A DNA stretch of 6,336 nt from an uncultured Prevotella sp. (GCA_900769055.1 CAAGFF010000070.1:1-6336); one strand, 5' to 3'; positions 1-6,211 are shown, counted from the first letter of the stretch. The notes: generated by a model from the letters alone, not told the origin. Numbers and translations: made by a program.

Positions 1-23
1 TATTGCTTTTCTTTGCCATGCTG

Positions 24-31
24 CAAAGGTA
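24..31 (-). promoter_or_regulatory. Leftward Bacteroidota -7 promoter motif
   Basis: Read on the minus strand, this site is TACCTTTG followed by CA, an exact match to the Bacteroidota -7 consensus TAnnTTTG. No clear TTTG -33 element is seen 19-21 bases upstream. It would drive transcription leftward out of the window, divergent from etfB. An ATG on the same strand (19-17, opening M-A-K-K-S-N) begins only about five bases downstream, so either the transcript is almost leaderless or the true start codon lies beyond the window edge. Confidence 0.5.
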
Positions 32-143
32 CGAATAATCAAGGAAATTTCTTCCGCTGTACCCAGATATTCGGTTAGCCGTCCTGTCTCTCAACCACGG
101 ACAATATCGGTAGAGCCCAAAAAGACTCTTTTTGTGCATTTTA

Positions 144-175
144 TTTGGTGTAGAAGTAAAATTCTTGTAATTTTG
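144..175 (+). promoter_or_regulatory. etfB operon promoter (-33/-7)
   Basis: TTTG at 144-147 and TAATTTTG at 168-175 are separated by 20 bases. This matches the Bacteroidota housekeeping sigma consensus TTTG-N19-21-TAnnTTTG at every defined position. Transcription should start around 180-185, giving an AT-rich leader of roughly 40 bases before the etfB ATG at 221. No other motif of this quality was seen in the gaps before etfA, the four-helix-bundle gene or the dehydrogenase, which supports a single operon. No operator or riboswitch is recognisable between 31 and 144. Confidence 0.75.
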
Positions 176-220
176 CAGTCTATAAAACCTGAATTATCAA
201 AATTCTACTATAAATAAATT

Positions 221-1090
221 ATGAGTTTGAACATTGTAGTGCTTGCAAAGCAAGTACCAGACACACGCAACGTGGGCAAGGATGCCATGACAGCCGAAGG
301 AACTGTCAACCGTGCTGCCTTGCCTGCCATCTTCAATCCTGAAGACTTGAACGCTCTTGAGCAGGCCCTTCGCCTGAAAGAGCAGAATCCCGGTTCCACA
401 GTAGGCATTCTTACCATGGGACCTCCCCGTGCAGCAGAGATTATCCGTCAGGGACTCTATCGTGGTGCAGACACCGGATGGTTGTTGACCGACCGTCTGT
501 TTGCTGGCGCCGACACTCTTGCCACCTCTTACGCTCTTGCCACTGCCATAAAGAAGATTGGCAATGTGGACATCGTCATCGGAGGTCGTCAGGCCATCGA
601 TGGTGACACGGCACAGGTAGGTCCGCAGGTAGCTCAGAAGCTTGGTCTCAACCAGGTTACCTACGCAGAGGAAATCATGAAGTGCGAGGACGGCAAGCTC
701 ACCATCCGCCGTCAGATAGATGGAGGTGTTGAGACTGTCGAGGCTCCCATGCCAGTAGTAGTAACAGTAAACGGCAGCGCAGCCCCATGCCGTCCGTGCA
801 ATGCTAAGCTTGTCATGCAGTACAAGCGTGCCACGGCTCCCATGGAGCGTACTGAGGACATGCCATACAAGGAGCTGTATGACGAGCGTCCCTACCTGAC
901 ACTCAACCAGTGGTCGGTAGCCGATGTTGACGGCGACCCACAGCAGTGTGGTCTCAGCGGCTCGCCCACAAAGGTTAAGGCTGTCAAGAACATCGTCTTC
1001 CAGGCTAAGGAGAGCAAGACGCTCACTGGCAGCGACGCTGACGTAGAGGGACTGATAAAGGAATTGTTGAACGAGAAGATAATTGGGTAA
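221..1090 (+). CDS. etfB: Electron transfer flavoprotein subunit beta
   Basis: This is the 289-aa beta subunit of the cytosolic ETF heterodimer, which carries electrons to or from acyl-CoA dehydrogenases. The N-terminal nucleotide-binding fold opens with the family pattern V-x-x-K10-Q-V-P-D-T. A second diagnostic stretch, G121-G-R-Q-A-I-D127-G-D-T-A-Q-V-G-P135, forms the loop that holds AMP in mitochondrial-type ETF. The DGDTAQVGP version is typical of FixA and clostridial electron-bifurcating EtfB, where this site holds a second FAD; bifurcation here is inference from that motif. The protein is about 25-30 residues longer than the common 260-aa form, mostly in its C-terminal third. The ATG at 221 lies about 40 bases after the predicted transcription start and opens directly into the conserved first strand. 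etfA follows 198 bases downstream, separated by a repeat element. Confidence 0.95.
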   Translation: MSLNIVVLAKQVPDTRNVGKDAMTAEGTVNRAALPAIFNPEDLNALEQALRLKEQNPGSTVGILTMGPPRAAEIIRQGLYRGADTGWLLTDRLFAGADTLATSYALATAIKKIGNVDIVIGGRQAIDGDTAQVGPQVAQKLGLNQVTYAEEIMKCEDGKLTIRRQIDGGVETVEAPMPVVVTVNGSAAPCRPCNAKLVMQYKRATAPMERTEDMPYKELYDERPYLTLNQWSVADVDGDPQQCGLSGSPTKVKAVKNIVFQAKESKTLTGSDADVEGLIKELLNEKIIG

Positions 1091-1100
1091 TATAAGAGAA

Positions 1101-1120
1101 GATAAAGGGAGATAAAAGGA
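1101..1120 (+). repeat. Two 10-bp purine-rich tandem copies
   Basis: GATAAAGGGA and GATAAAAGGA stand head to tail, differing at one base, between the etfB stop and the first GAAGTTAA array. No function is evident. The unit is unrelated to the 9-bp array downstream. Confidence 0.4.
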
Positions 1121-1132
1121 GTAGTATATATT

Positions 1133-1268
1133 GGAAGTTAAAGAAGTTAAGGAAGTTAAAGAAGTTAAAGACATTAGTTCTTGCGCTCCAATTCCTTAAC
1201 AGAAGCAGACATAGCATTTGTCCTTAACTTCCTTAACTTCCTTAACTTCTTTAACTTCCTTAACTTCC
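1133..1268 (+). repeat. Gene-less inverted-repeat element (copy 1)
   Basis: The left arm holds four head-to-tail 9-mers of the form RGAAGTTAA (1133-1168) followed by AGACA. The right arm holds five reverse-complement 9-mers, TTAACTTCY (1224-1268). Positions 1133-1173 pair with 1219-1259 with 39 of 41 matches; the fifth right-hand unit (1260-1268) is an extra copy outside the stem. The enclosed core is only about 45 bp (1174-1218) and has no gene. In RNA this would form a long hairpin between etfB and etfA. The left arm matches that of copy 2 (2319-2363) at 44 of 45 positions. This looks like a non-coding, MITE-like relative of the gene-bearing element downstream, which is inference. Confidence 0.8.
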
Positions 1269-1288
1269 CCAATCTACGAAATAAGAAT

Positions 1289-2311
1289 ATGAACAACGTA
1301 TTTGTATATTGCGAAATCGAGGGCACACAGGTGCAGGAGGTTTCACAGGAGCTGTTGACAAAGGGACGCAAGCTGGCAAACGAGCTGGGTGCCGACCTCA
1401 ACGCCGTAGTTGCCGGAAGCGGCATCAAGGGTAAGGTAGAGGATCAGATACTGCCTTACGGTGTGGACAAGCTCTTCGTCTTCGATGGCGAGGGACTGTT
1501 CCCATATACCTCTGCTCCCCATACAGACATTCTGGTAAACCTCTTCAAGGAGGAGAAACCACAGATATGCCTCATGGGAGCAACAGTTATTGGCCGTGAC
1601 CTCGGTCCACGTGTATCATCATCGCTCACCAGTGGTCTGACCGCAGACTGCACCGAGCTGGAGATTGGTTCATACGAGGATAAGAAGTCAGGCAAGACAT
1701 ACGACAATCTGCTCTATCAGATTCGTCCTGCCTTCGGTGGTAACATCGTTGCCACTATCGTAAACCCAGACCATCGTCCTCAAATGGCTACCGTGCGTTC
1801 GGGTGTAATGCAGAAGGCTGTTTATGATGGACAGGCAAAGGGCGAGGTGGTTTATCCCGAGGTATCGAAGTATGTTTCTCCTGAGGCATACGTAGTAAAG
1901 GTGCTCGACCACCACGTAGAGGCTGCCAAGCACAACCTTAAGGGTGCCCCTATCGTTGTAGCAGGTGGTTACGGTGTAGGCTCGAAGGAAGGATTCGACC
2001 AGCTGTTCCAGCTTGCCAAGGTTCTCCACGGCGAGGTTGGTGGCTCACGTGCTGCCGTAGATGCAGGCTGGATAGACCACGACCGTCAGATTGGTCAGAC
2101 TGGTGTCACCGTACATCCGAAGGTATACATCGCCTGTGGTATCAGCGGTCAGATTCAGCACATCGCAGGTATGCAGGACTCCGGCATCATCATCTCCGTG
2201 AACAGCGACCCCGAGGCTCCCATCAACAAGATTGCCGACTATGTGATAGTTGGAACAGTCGAGGAAGTGGTACCAAAGCTGATAAAGTATTATAAGCAGA
2301 ATAATAAGTAA
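1289..2311 (+). CDS. etfA: Electron transfer flavoprotein subunit alpha
   Basis: This is the 340-aa FAD-binding alpha subunit of ETF and the partner of EtfB. The N-terminal domain (about 1-200) has the alpha/beta fold with G-A-T-x-x-G-R-D-L-G-P-R at 97-108 and R-P-Q-M-A-T-V-R at 163-170. The C-terminal FAD domain is complete: G226-G-Y-G-V-G, then S253-R-A-A-V-D-A-G, then G269-Q-T-G, then C283-G-I-S-G-Q-I-Q-H-I-A-G-M and N305-S-D-P-E-A-P-I, which are the ETF-alpha signatures for the FAD pyrophosphate and flavin. The residue after GQTG is V, where many homologues have K. The ATG at 1289 is chosen because it opens on the conserved first strand (NNVFVYCE). An in-frame TTG at 1181 would only add translated repeat (Leu-Asn-Phe triplets). 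The start lies about 20 bases after the right arm of repeat copy 1, so an RNA hairpin there could affect initiation. Confidence 0.94.
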   Translation: MNNVFVYCEIEGTQVQEVSQELLTKGRKLANELGADLNAVVAGSGIKGKVEDQILPYGVDKLFVFDGEGLFPYTSAPHTDILVNLFKEEKPQICLMGATVIGRDLGPRVSSSLTSGLTADCTELEIGSYEDKKSGKTYDNLLYQIRPAFGGNIVATIVNPDHRPQMATVRSGVMQKAVYDGQAKGEVVYPEVSKYVSPEAYVVKVLDHHVEAAKHNLKGAPIVVAGGYGVGSKEGFDQLFQLAKVLHGEVGGSRAAVDAGWIDHDRQIGQTGVTVHPKVYIACGISGQIQHIAGMQDSGIIISVNSDPEAPINKIADYVIVGTVEEVVPKLIKYYKQNNK

Positions 2312-2318
2312 AAATCAA

Positions 2319-2362
2319 GGAAGTTAAAGAAGTTAAGGAAGTTAAAGAAGTTAAAGACAATA
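2319..2362 (+). repeat. Left inverted-repeat arm of copy 2
   Basis: Four direct 9-mers alternate as GGAAGTTAA, AGAAGTTAA, GGAAGTTAA, AGAAGTTAA (2319-2354) and are followed by AGACAATA. The order of A- and G-starting units is the same as in the left arm at 1133. The array starts eight bases after the etfA stop codon. Confidence 0.85.
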
Positions 2363-2365
2363 GTA

Positions 2366-2749
2366 ATGAGCTTCAGTTTTAAAGATATTATAGCATGGCA
2401 AAAAGCCCATCAATTCGTCCTTTTAGTATATAAAGTGACGAAAAGCTTTCCTGAATGGGAGAGATATGGCTTGTGCTCTCAATTCCAAAGAGCGGCTGTT
2501 TCCATTGCTGCAAATATTGCTGAAGGCTATAAGAAATTGAGCAAAGCGGATAAGTTACGTCTTATGAATGTTGCACAAGGCAGTTTGGAAGAATGTAGAT
2601 ACTATGTTCTCTTATCAAAGGACCTTGGTTACATTCCAGAAAACGCTTATGTATACCTAAACGACAGTATAGAAGAAACCAGTAAATTCTTAAATTTATA
2701 CTGCAAAGCAATCATCAATGATGCAGGTCCCAAAAAGGACACATTGTGA
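2366..2749 (+). CDS. Four helix bundle protein (23S rRNA IVP family)
   Basis: This 127-aa protein belongs to the S23/intervening-sequence-protein family (Pfam 23S_rRNA_IVP, TIGR02436), a full-length match to the usual 115-130 aa. The family pattern is clear: an N-terminal F-K-D-I-I-A-W11-Q-K-A-H, Y34-G-L-C-S-Q, then R42-A-A-V-S-I-A-A-N-I-A-E-G54, then G72-S-L-E-E-C and D86-L-G-Y. Four amphipathic helices are expected at roughly 6-26, 36-56, 60-87 and 91-118. There is no signal peptide or membrane segment. Relatives are encoded inside 23S rRNA intervening sequences, and the Avd accessory protein of diversity-generating retroelements has a similar fold; biochemical function is mostly unknown. 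The ATG at 2366 is fixed by an in-frame TAG at 2363. The gene lies between etfA and the dehydrogenase and is enclosed by long inverted repeats, so it is more likely element cargo than a part of fatty-acid metabolism. Confidence 0.9.
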   Translation: MSFSFKDIIAWQKAHQFVLLVYKVTKSFPEWERYGLCSQFQRAAVSIAANIAEGYKKLSKADKLRLMNVAQGSLEECRYYVLLSKDLGYIPENAYVYLNDSIEETSKFLNLYCKAIINDAGPKKDTL

Positions 2750-2755
2750 ATAAGG

Positions 2756-2799
2756 TATTGTCTTTAACTTCCTTAACTTCCTTAACTTCTTTAACTTCC
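2756..2799 (-). repeat. Right inverted-repeat arm of copy 2
   Basis: TATTGTCT leads into four units, TTAACTTCC, TTAACTTCC, TTAACTTCT and TTAACTTCC (2764-2799). The reverse complement matches the left arm at 43 of 44 positions; the difference is at the first base of one 9-mer (A against G). It begins six bases after the four-helix-bundle stop codon and ends 25 bases before the dehydrogenase ATG. Confidence 0.85.
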
Positions 2800-2824
2800 C
2801 AAATCCCCAAAAAACACGAACAAA

Positions 2825-4534
2825 ATGGCTAACTATTATACCGACCATCCAGAGTTTGAGTTCTACCTCAACCATCCGGAGATGAAGCGCATCGTTGAAC
2901 TGAAAGAACGCGGCTTCGCCGACAAGGCTCAGTATGCTGACGCTCCCGTTGACTTCGACGACGCAATAGAGAACTACAAGAAGTTGCTTGAGATTACCGG
3001 CGACATCGCCGCCAATATCCTTGAGCCTAACGCTGAGGACGTAGACCTGGAGGGGCCACACCTCGTTGACGGACGCATGGTGTATGCTTCCAAGACATTC
3101 GACAACCTCGATGCCACACGCAAGGCTGGGCTGTGGGGTGTGTCCATGCCACGCCGCTATGGTGGTCTGAACATGCCTATCACTCCCTACTCCATGGCTT
3201 CTGAGATTGTTGCTGCCGCCGATGCCGGCTTCCAGAACATCTGGAGCTTGCAGGACTGTATAGAGACTCTCTATGAGTTCGGCTCTGAGGAGCAGCGTCA
3301 GAAGTACATCCCACGCGTATGTGCCGGCGAGACCATGTCCATGGACCTTACCGAGCCTGATGCAGGTTCCGACCTACAGCGCGTGATGCTCAAGGCGACC
3401 TTTGACGAGGAGAACAACTGCTGGAGACTGAATGGCGTGAAGCGTTTCATCACCAACGGTGACTCCGACATCCACCTCGTGCTCGCCCGCTCTGAGGAAG
3501 GCACACACGACGGACGTGGACTGTCGATGTTCATCTACGACAAGCGCGACGGTGGCGTTACCGTTCGTCACATCGAGCACAAGCTTGGCATTCACGGTTC
3601 ACCAACCTGCGAGCTTGTATATAAGAACGCTAAGTGCGAGCTGTGCGGAAGCACACGCATGGGACTTATCAAGTATGTGATGGCACTTATGACCGGTGCC
3701 CGTCTTGGCATCGCCGCACAGTCGGTAGGTGTCAGCCAGGCAGCCTACAACGAGGGACTGGCATACGCCAAGGAGCGCAAGCAGTTCGATACCGCCATCA
3801 TCGACTTCCCTGCTGTCTATGACATGCTCAGCCGCATGAAGGCAAAGCTCGACGCAGGCCGTTCCATCCTCTACCAGACAGCACGCTATGTAGATATCTA
3901 CAAGGCTCTCGACGACATTGCACGCGAGCGCAAGCTCACTCCCGAGGAGCGTGCAGAGCAGAAGAAGTACACCCGTCTTGCCGATGCCTTCACACCATTG
4001 GCAAAGGGTATGAACTCCGAGTATGCCAACCAGAATGCCTACGATGCCATACAGATACATGGTGGTTCGGGCTTCATCATGGAGTACAAGAGCCAGCGTC
4101 TGTATCGCGACGCACGCATCTTCTCCATCTACGAGGGAACAACACAGCTGCAGGTGGTGGCTGCAATCCGCTATATCACCAACGGCACTTACCTCTCGAT
4201 AATGAAGGAGATGATGGAGCGTCCAATCTGCGAGTGCGCCGCTCCTATGCGCGAGCGCATAGGCAAGCTCATCGCCCTCTACGAGGATGCCCTCAACTAC
4301 GTTAAGGAGCAGGGCAACCAGGAGGTACAGGACTTCCTCGCACGCCGTCTCTACGAGATGACCGCCGACGTCATCATGTCACTGCTGCTGCTTGAGGATG
4401 CCACACGTGCTCCTGAGCTCTTCAAGAAGAGCATCAACGTCTTCGTGCGTCATGCCGAGGCTGAGTGTACAGCACACCATGCCTACATCAAGGCATTCAC
4501 GGCTGAGGACCTCGACAACTTCAGGGCAAGATAA
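2825..4534 (+). CDS. Long-form acyl-CoA dehydrogenase
   Basis: This 569-aa cytosolic flavoenzyme is expected to interconvert acyl-CoA and trans-2-enoyl-CoA using FAD, with EtfAB as electron partner. Domain order is an N-terminal helical domain with an extra segment (about 1-165), a middle beta domain with the FAD motif M173-D-L-T-E-P-D-A-G-S-D183, then a C-terminal helical domain with R-K-Q-F-D, I-H412-G-G-S-G-F and R-D-A-R-I-F-S-I-Y-E437-G-T-T. E437 sits at the catalytic base position of short/medium-chain dehydrogenases. The family core is about 380 residues. Here a further tail of about 130 residues follows E437-G-T-T, as in DmdC-like enzymes with the acyl-CoA dehydrogenase C-terminal domain, and the N-terminus is also longer. 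The ATG at 2825 lies in an A-rich leader with no strong Shine-Dalgarno. Chain length cannot be read from sequence; the ETF neighbours favour a short-chain (butyryl-type) role, which is inference. Confidence 0.9.
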   Translation: MANYYTDHPEFEFYLNHPEMKRIVELKERGFADKAQYADAPVDFDDAIENYKKLLEITGDIAANILEPNAEDVDLEGPHLVDGRMVYASKTFDNLDATRKAGLWGVSMPRRYGGLNMPITPYSMASEIVAAADAGFQNIWSLQDCIETLYEFGSEEQRQKYIPRVCAGETMSMDLTEPDAGSDLQRVMLKATFDEENNCWRLNGVKRFITNGDSDIHLVLARSEEGTHDGRGLSMFIYDKRDGGVTVRHIEHKLGIHGSPTCELVYKNAKCELCGSTRMGLIKYVMALMTGARLGIAAQSVGVSQAAYNEGLAYAKERKQFDTAIIDFPAVYDMLSRMKAKLDAGRSILYQTARYVDIYKALDDIARERKLTPEERAEQKKYTRLADAFTPLAKGMNSEYANQNAYDAIQIHGGSGFIMEYKSQRLYRDARIFSIYEGTTQLQVVAAIRYITNGTYLSIMKEMMERPICECAAPMRERIGKLIALYEDALNYVKEQGNQEVQDFLARRLYEMTADVIMSLLLLEDATRAPELFKKSINVFVRHAEAECTAHHAYIKAFTAEDLDNFRAR

Positions 4535-4571
4535 CACAACTTCGATTTGTTCAATACCCCAGTAACCAAGA

Positions 4572-4600
4572 GGGAGATATGGATTCGTTCCGTATCTCCC
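4572..4600 (+). terminator. Rho-independent-type terminator of the etf-acd operon
   Basis: GGGAGATATGG (4572-4582) pairs with 4590-4600 as an 11-bp stem containing one G-T pair, around a 7-base loop (4583-4589). A moderately T-rich run (4603-4612) follows. It lies 37 bases after the dehydrogenase stop codon. The T-tract is interrupted, so efficiency is uncertain, but the position and stem strength fit the end of the operon. Confidence 0.75.
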
Positions 4601-4683
4601 CCTTATCGTTTTCCAACATATCACTCAACTGTCGGAAATACATGTGATGACGAAAAAACTCTTTTGCCCTTACATTTTATGGT

Positions 4684-4698
4684 CCTTAATTCCGCAAC
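4684..4698 (+). repeat. IS left terminal inverted repeat
   Basis: CCTTAATTCCGCAAC matches the reverse complement of the right end at 13 of 15 positions (differences at the fourth and seventh bases). The match stops immediately outside the CCT, which defines the boundary. Confidence 0.75.
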
Positions 4699-4782
4699 AC
4701 TATTGTAAATTAAACATTTTAAGTACCTGAGCAACAAAAAGTTCTTAGACAAGCTAAGCGGCAGAGCCGAGCAACCCAGGAT

Positions 4783-4813
4783 TTTGCCATGTCAGAGGAT
4801 TCACTTAATTTAG
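4783..4813 (+). promoter_or_regulatory. Probable transposase promoter
   Basis: TTTG at 4783-4786 and TAATTTAG at 4806-4813 are 19 bases apart. This fits the Bacteroidota TTTG-N19-21-TAnnTTTG form with one mismatch in the -7 box. Transcription would start near 4820, between the two candidate transposase start codons, and so favours the ATG at 4849. Confidence 0.4.
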
Positions 4814-4848
4814 TGTTGCAAAAAAAACAAGAGAATCCGACGATAGAC

Positions 4849-6135
4849 ATGGCAAAAATACAAATTAAATCTGAGAAACTCACTCCTTTTGGAGGAATAT
4901 TTTCAATCATGGAGCAATTTGACTCCACATTGTCATCCGTAATCGACTCAACCCTCGGTCTAAGGTGTAGATTGTTTGGTTATCAGTACAGCGAAATCAT
5001 CCGTTCTCTCATGAGTATCTACTTCTGTGGTGGCTCATGTATTGAGGACATCACTACTCATTTGATGAACCATCTCTCGCTTCATCCGACACTTCGCACT
5101 TGTAGCTCTGACACTATCCTCAGAGCGATAAAGGAGCTGACGCAAGAAAACATTTCATACACATCAGATATGGGTAAGAACTACGATTTCAACACGGCTG
5201 ACACTCTCAATACTTTACTGCTCAATTGTATGTTTGCATCTGGCCAACTGAAAGAGGGCGAGATATATGATGTTGATTTCGACCATCAGTTCATAGAGAC
5301 CGAGAAGTATGATGCAAAGCCTACATACAAGAAGTTCCCTGGTTATCGCCCTGGCGTGGCGGTTATTGGCGACTTGATTGTTGGCATTGAGAATAGCGAT
5401 GGCAACACAAATGTTCGTTTCCATCAGAAGGACACGCTGAAGAGGTTCTTTGAGAGATTTGAACAGAACAGACTTACTATCAATCGTTTCAGAGCAGATT
5501 GCGGATCATGTTCCGAGGAAATTGTAGAGGAAGTAGAGAAACACTGCAACTCCTTCTATATCCGCGCAAACCGCTGCAGTTCGCTCTACAATGATATCTT
5601 TGCTCTCAGAGGCTGGAGGACTGAGGAATTGGGTGGCATTGAGTTCGAATTGAACTCTATCCTTGTTGAGAAGTGGAAGGGTAAAGCATACCGACTTGTG
5701 ATTCAAAGACAGAAACGGATGGATGGTGTGCTGGATCTTTGGGAAGGAGAATACACATACCATTGTATCCTGACTAACGACTATGAATCTTCCGCAAGAG
5801 AAATTGTCGAGTTCTATAACCTTCGTGGAGGAAAGGAACGTATCTTCGATGATATGAACAATGGTTTCGGGTGGGACAGATTGCCCAAATCCTTCATGGC
5901 AGAGAATACAGTGTTCCTTCTTCTTACAGCACTTGTCCGTAACTTCTACAAGGCCATTATCCATAGACTTGACGTAAAGAAGTTTGGACTCAAGGCTACA
6001 AGTCGCATAAAAGCGTTTGTCTTCAGATTTGTCTCTGTACCAGCCAAGTGGATCAGGACATCAAGGCGGTATGTGCTGAATATCTATTCATGCAACAATG
6101 CTTATGCCAATGTGTTCCAGAATGACTTTGGATAA
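4849..6135 (+). CDS. IS1380-family DDE transposase
   Basis: This 428-aa protein catalyses cut-and-paste movement of the surrounding IS through an RNase H-like DDE core (Pfam DDE_Tnp_1 group). Candidate catalytic residues are D143 or D145 in D-V-D-F-D-H-Q, D217 in F-R-A-D-C-G, and E330 in the Y-N-L-R-G-G-K-E motif characteristic of the IS4/IS1380 superfamily. The reading frame is intact, so the element may be active. Two starts are possible. The ATG at 4789 has an AGGA eight to eleven bases upstream and would give 448 aa. The ATG at 4849 opens with M-A-K-I-Q-I-K-S-E-K-L-T-P-F-G-G, which as I recall is where Bacteroidota homologues begin, and it lies downstream of the probable promoter at 4783-4813. 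I chose 4849. Confidence 0.88.
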   Translation: MAKIQIKSEKLTPFGGIFSIMEQFDSTLSSVIDSTLGLRCRLFGYQYSEIIRSLMSIYFCGGSCIEDITTHLMNHLSLHPTLRTCSSDTILRAIKELTQENISYTSDMGKNYDFNTADTLNTLLLNCMFASGQLKEGEIYDVDFDHQFIETEKYDAKPTYKKFPGYRPGVAVIGDLIVGIENSDGNTNVRFHQKDTLKRFFERFEQNRLTINRFRADCGSCSEEIVEEVEKHCNSFYIRANRCSSLYNDIFALRGWRTEELGGIEFELNSILVEKWKGKAYRLVIQRQKRMDGVLDLWEGEYTYHCILTNDYESSAREIVEFYNLRGGKERIFDDMNNGFGWDRLPKSFMAENTVFLLLTALVRNFYKAIIHRLDVKKFGLKATSRIKAFVFRFVSVPAKWIRTSRRYVLNIYSCNNAYANVFQNDFG

Positions 6136-6211
6136 CACCTGCAACATATGGTCATGATACCGCGTATTGCCTCAAGTCGCATTGTGGGGTAAGGGGTGTT
6201 GTGGGCTAAAG

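Larger units (their letters stand above)
2319..2799 (+). mobile_element. IVS-like element with four-helix-bundle gene (copy 2)
   Basis: A 481-bp unit is bounded by inverted repeats: 2319-2362 against 2756-2799, 44 bp with a single mismatch. Each arm holds four 9-bp units (RGAAGTTAA on the left, its complement on the right) plus AGACAATA or its complement. The unit encloses exactly one gene, on the + strand, with three bases between the left arm and its ATG. That gene is visibly more AT-rich than the flanking etfA and dehydrogenase genes, consistent with an acquired unit. AAATC occurs just outside both ends (2312-2316 and 2801-2805). However, AATC also follows copy 1 at the same offset, so it may be element sequence and not a target duplication. 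Mobility is inferred from architecture; no transposase is present in it. Confidence 0.6.

Noticed and set aside
119..133. AAAAAG/CTTTTT hairpin as a terminator or attenuator before etfB
   Set aside because: The stem is almost all A-T with a 3-base loop, lies upstream of the promoter at 144-175, and no + strand gene ending before it is visible.
197..1174. Long open frame on the minus strand across etfB (325 codons)
   Set aside because: It overlaps etfB along its whole length, starts inside the TTAACTTCC repeat (Leu-Thr-Ser repeats at its N-terminus) and resembles no family; it is a shadow of the codon-biased etfB gene.
1133..1268. CRISPR array
   Set aside because: The 9-bp units are directly adjacent with no spacers, and the arrays form inverted pairs; no cas genes are present.
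1181..1288. N-terminal extension of EtfA from a TTG at 1181
   Set aside because: The added residues are translated repeat array (Leu-Asn-Phe triplets). The 9-bp unit keeps this frame open, and the conserved EtfA fold begins at the ATG at 1289.
2366..2749. Diversity-generating retroelement accessory gene (Avd)
   Set aside because: The fold family is related, but no reverse transcriptase, template repeat or variable repeat is visible in the window, so a DGR cannot be supported.
2312..2805. AAATC as a target-site duplication around the four-helix-bundle element
   Set aside because: It lies at unequal distances from the two ends, and AATC also follows the right arm of copy 1, so it may be element sequence or chance; held as a hint only.
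3599..4060. Minus-strand and alternative-frame open frames within the dehydrogenase gene
   Set aside because: All lie wholly inside a well-supported conserved gene and show no family motifs of their own.
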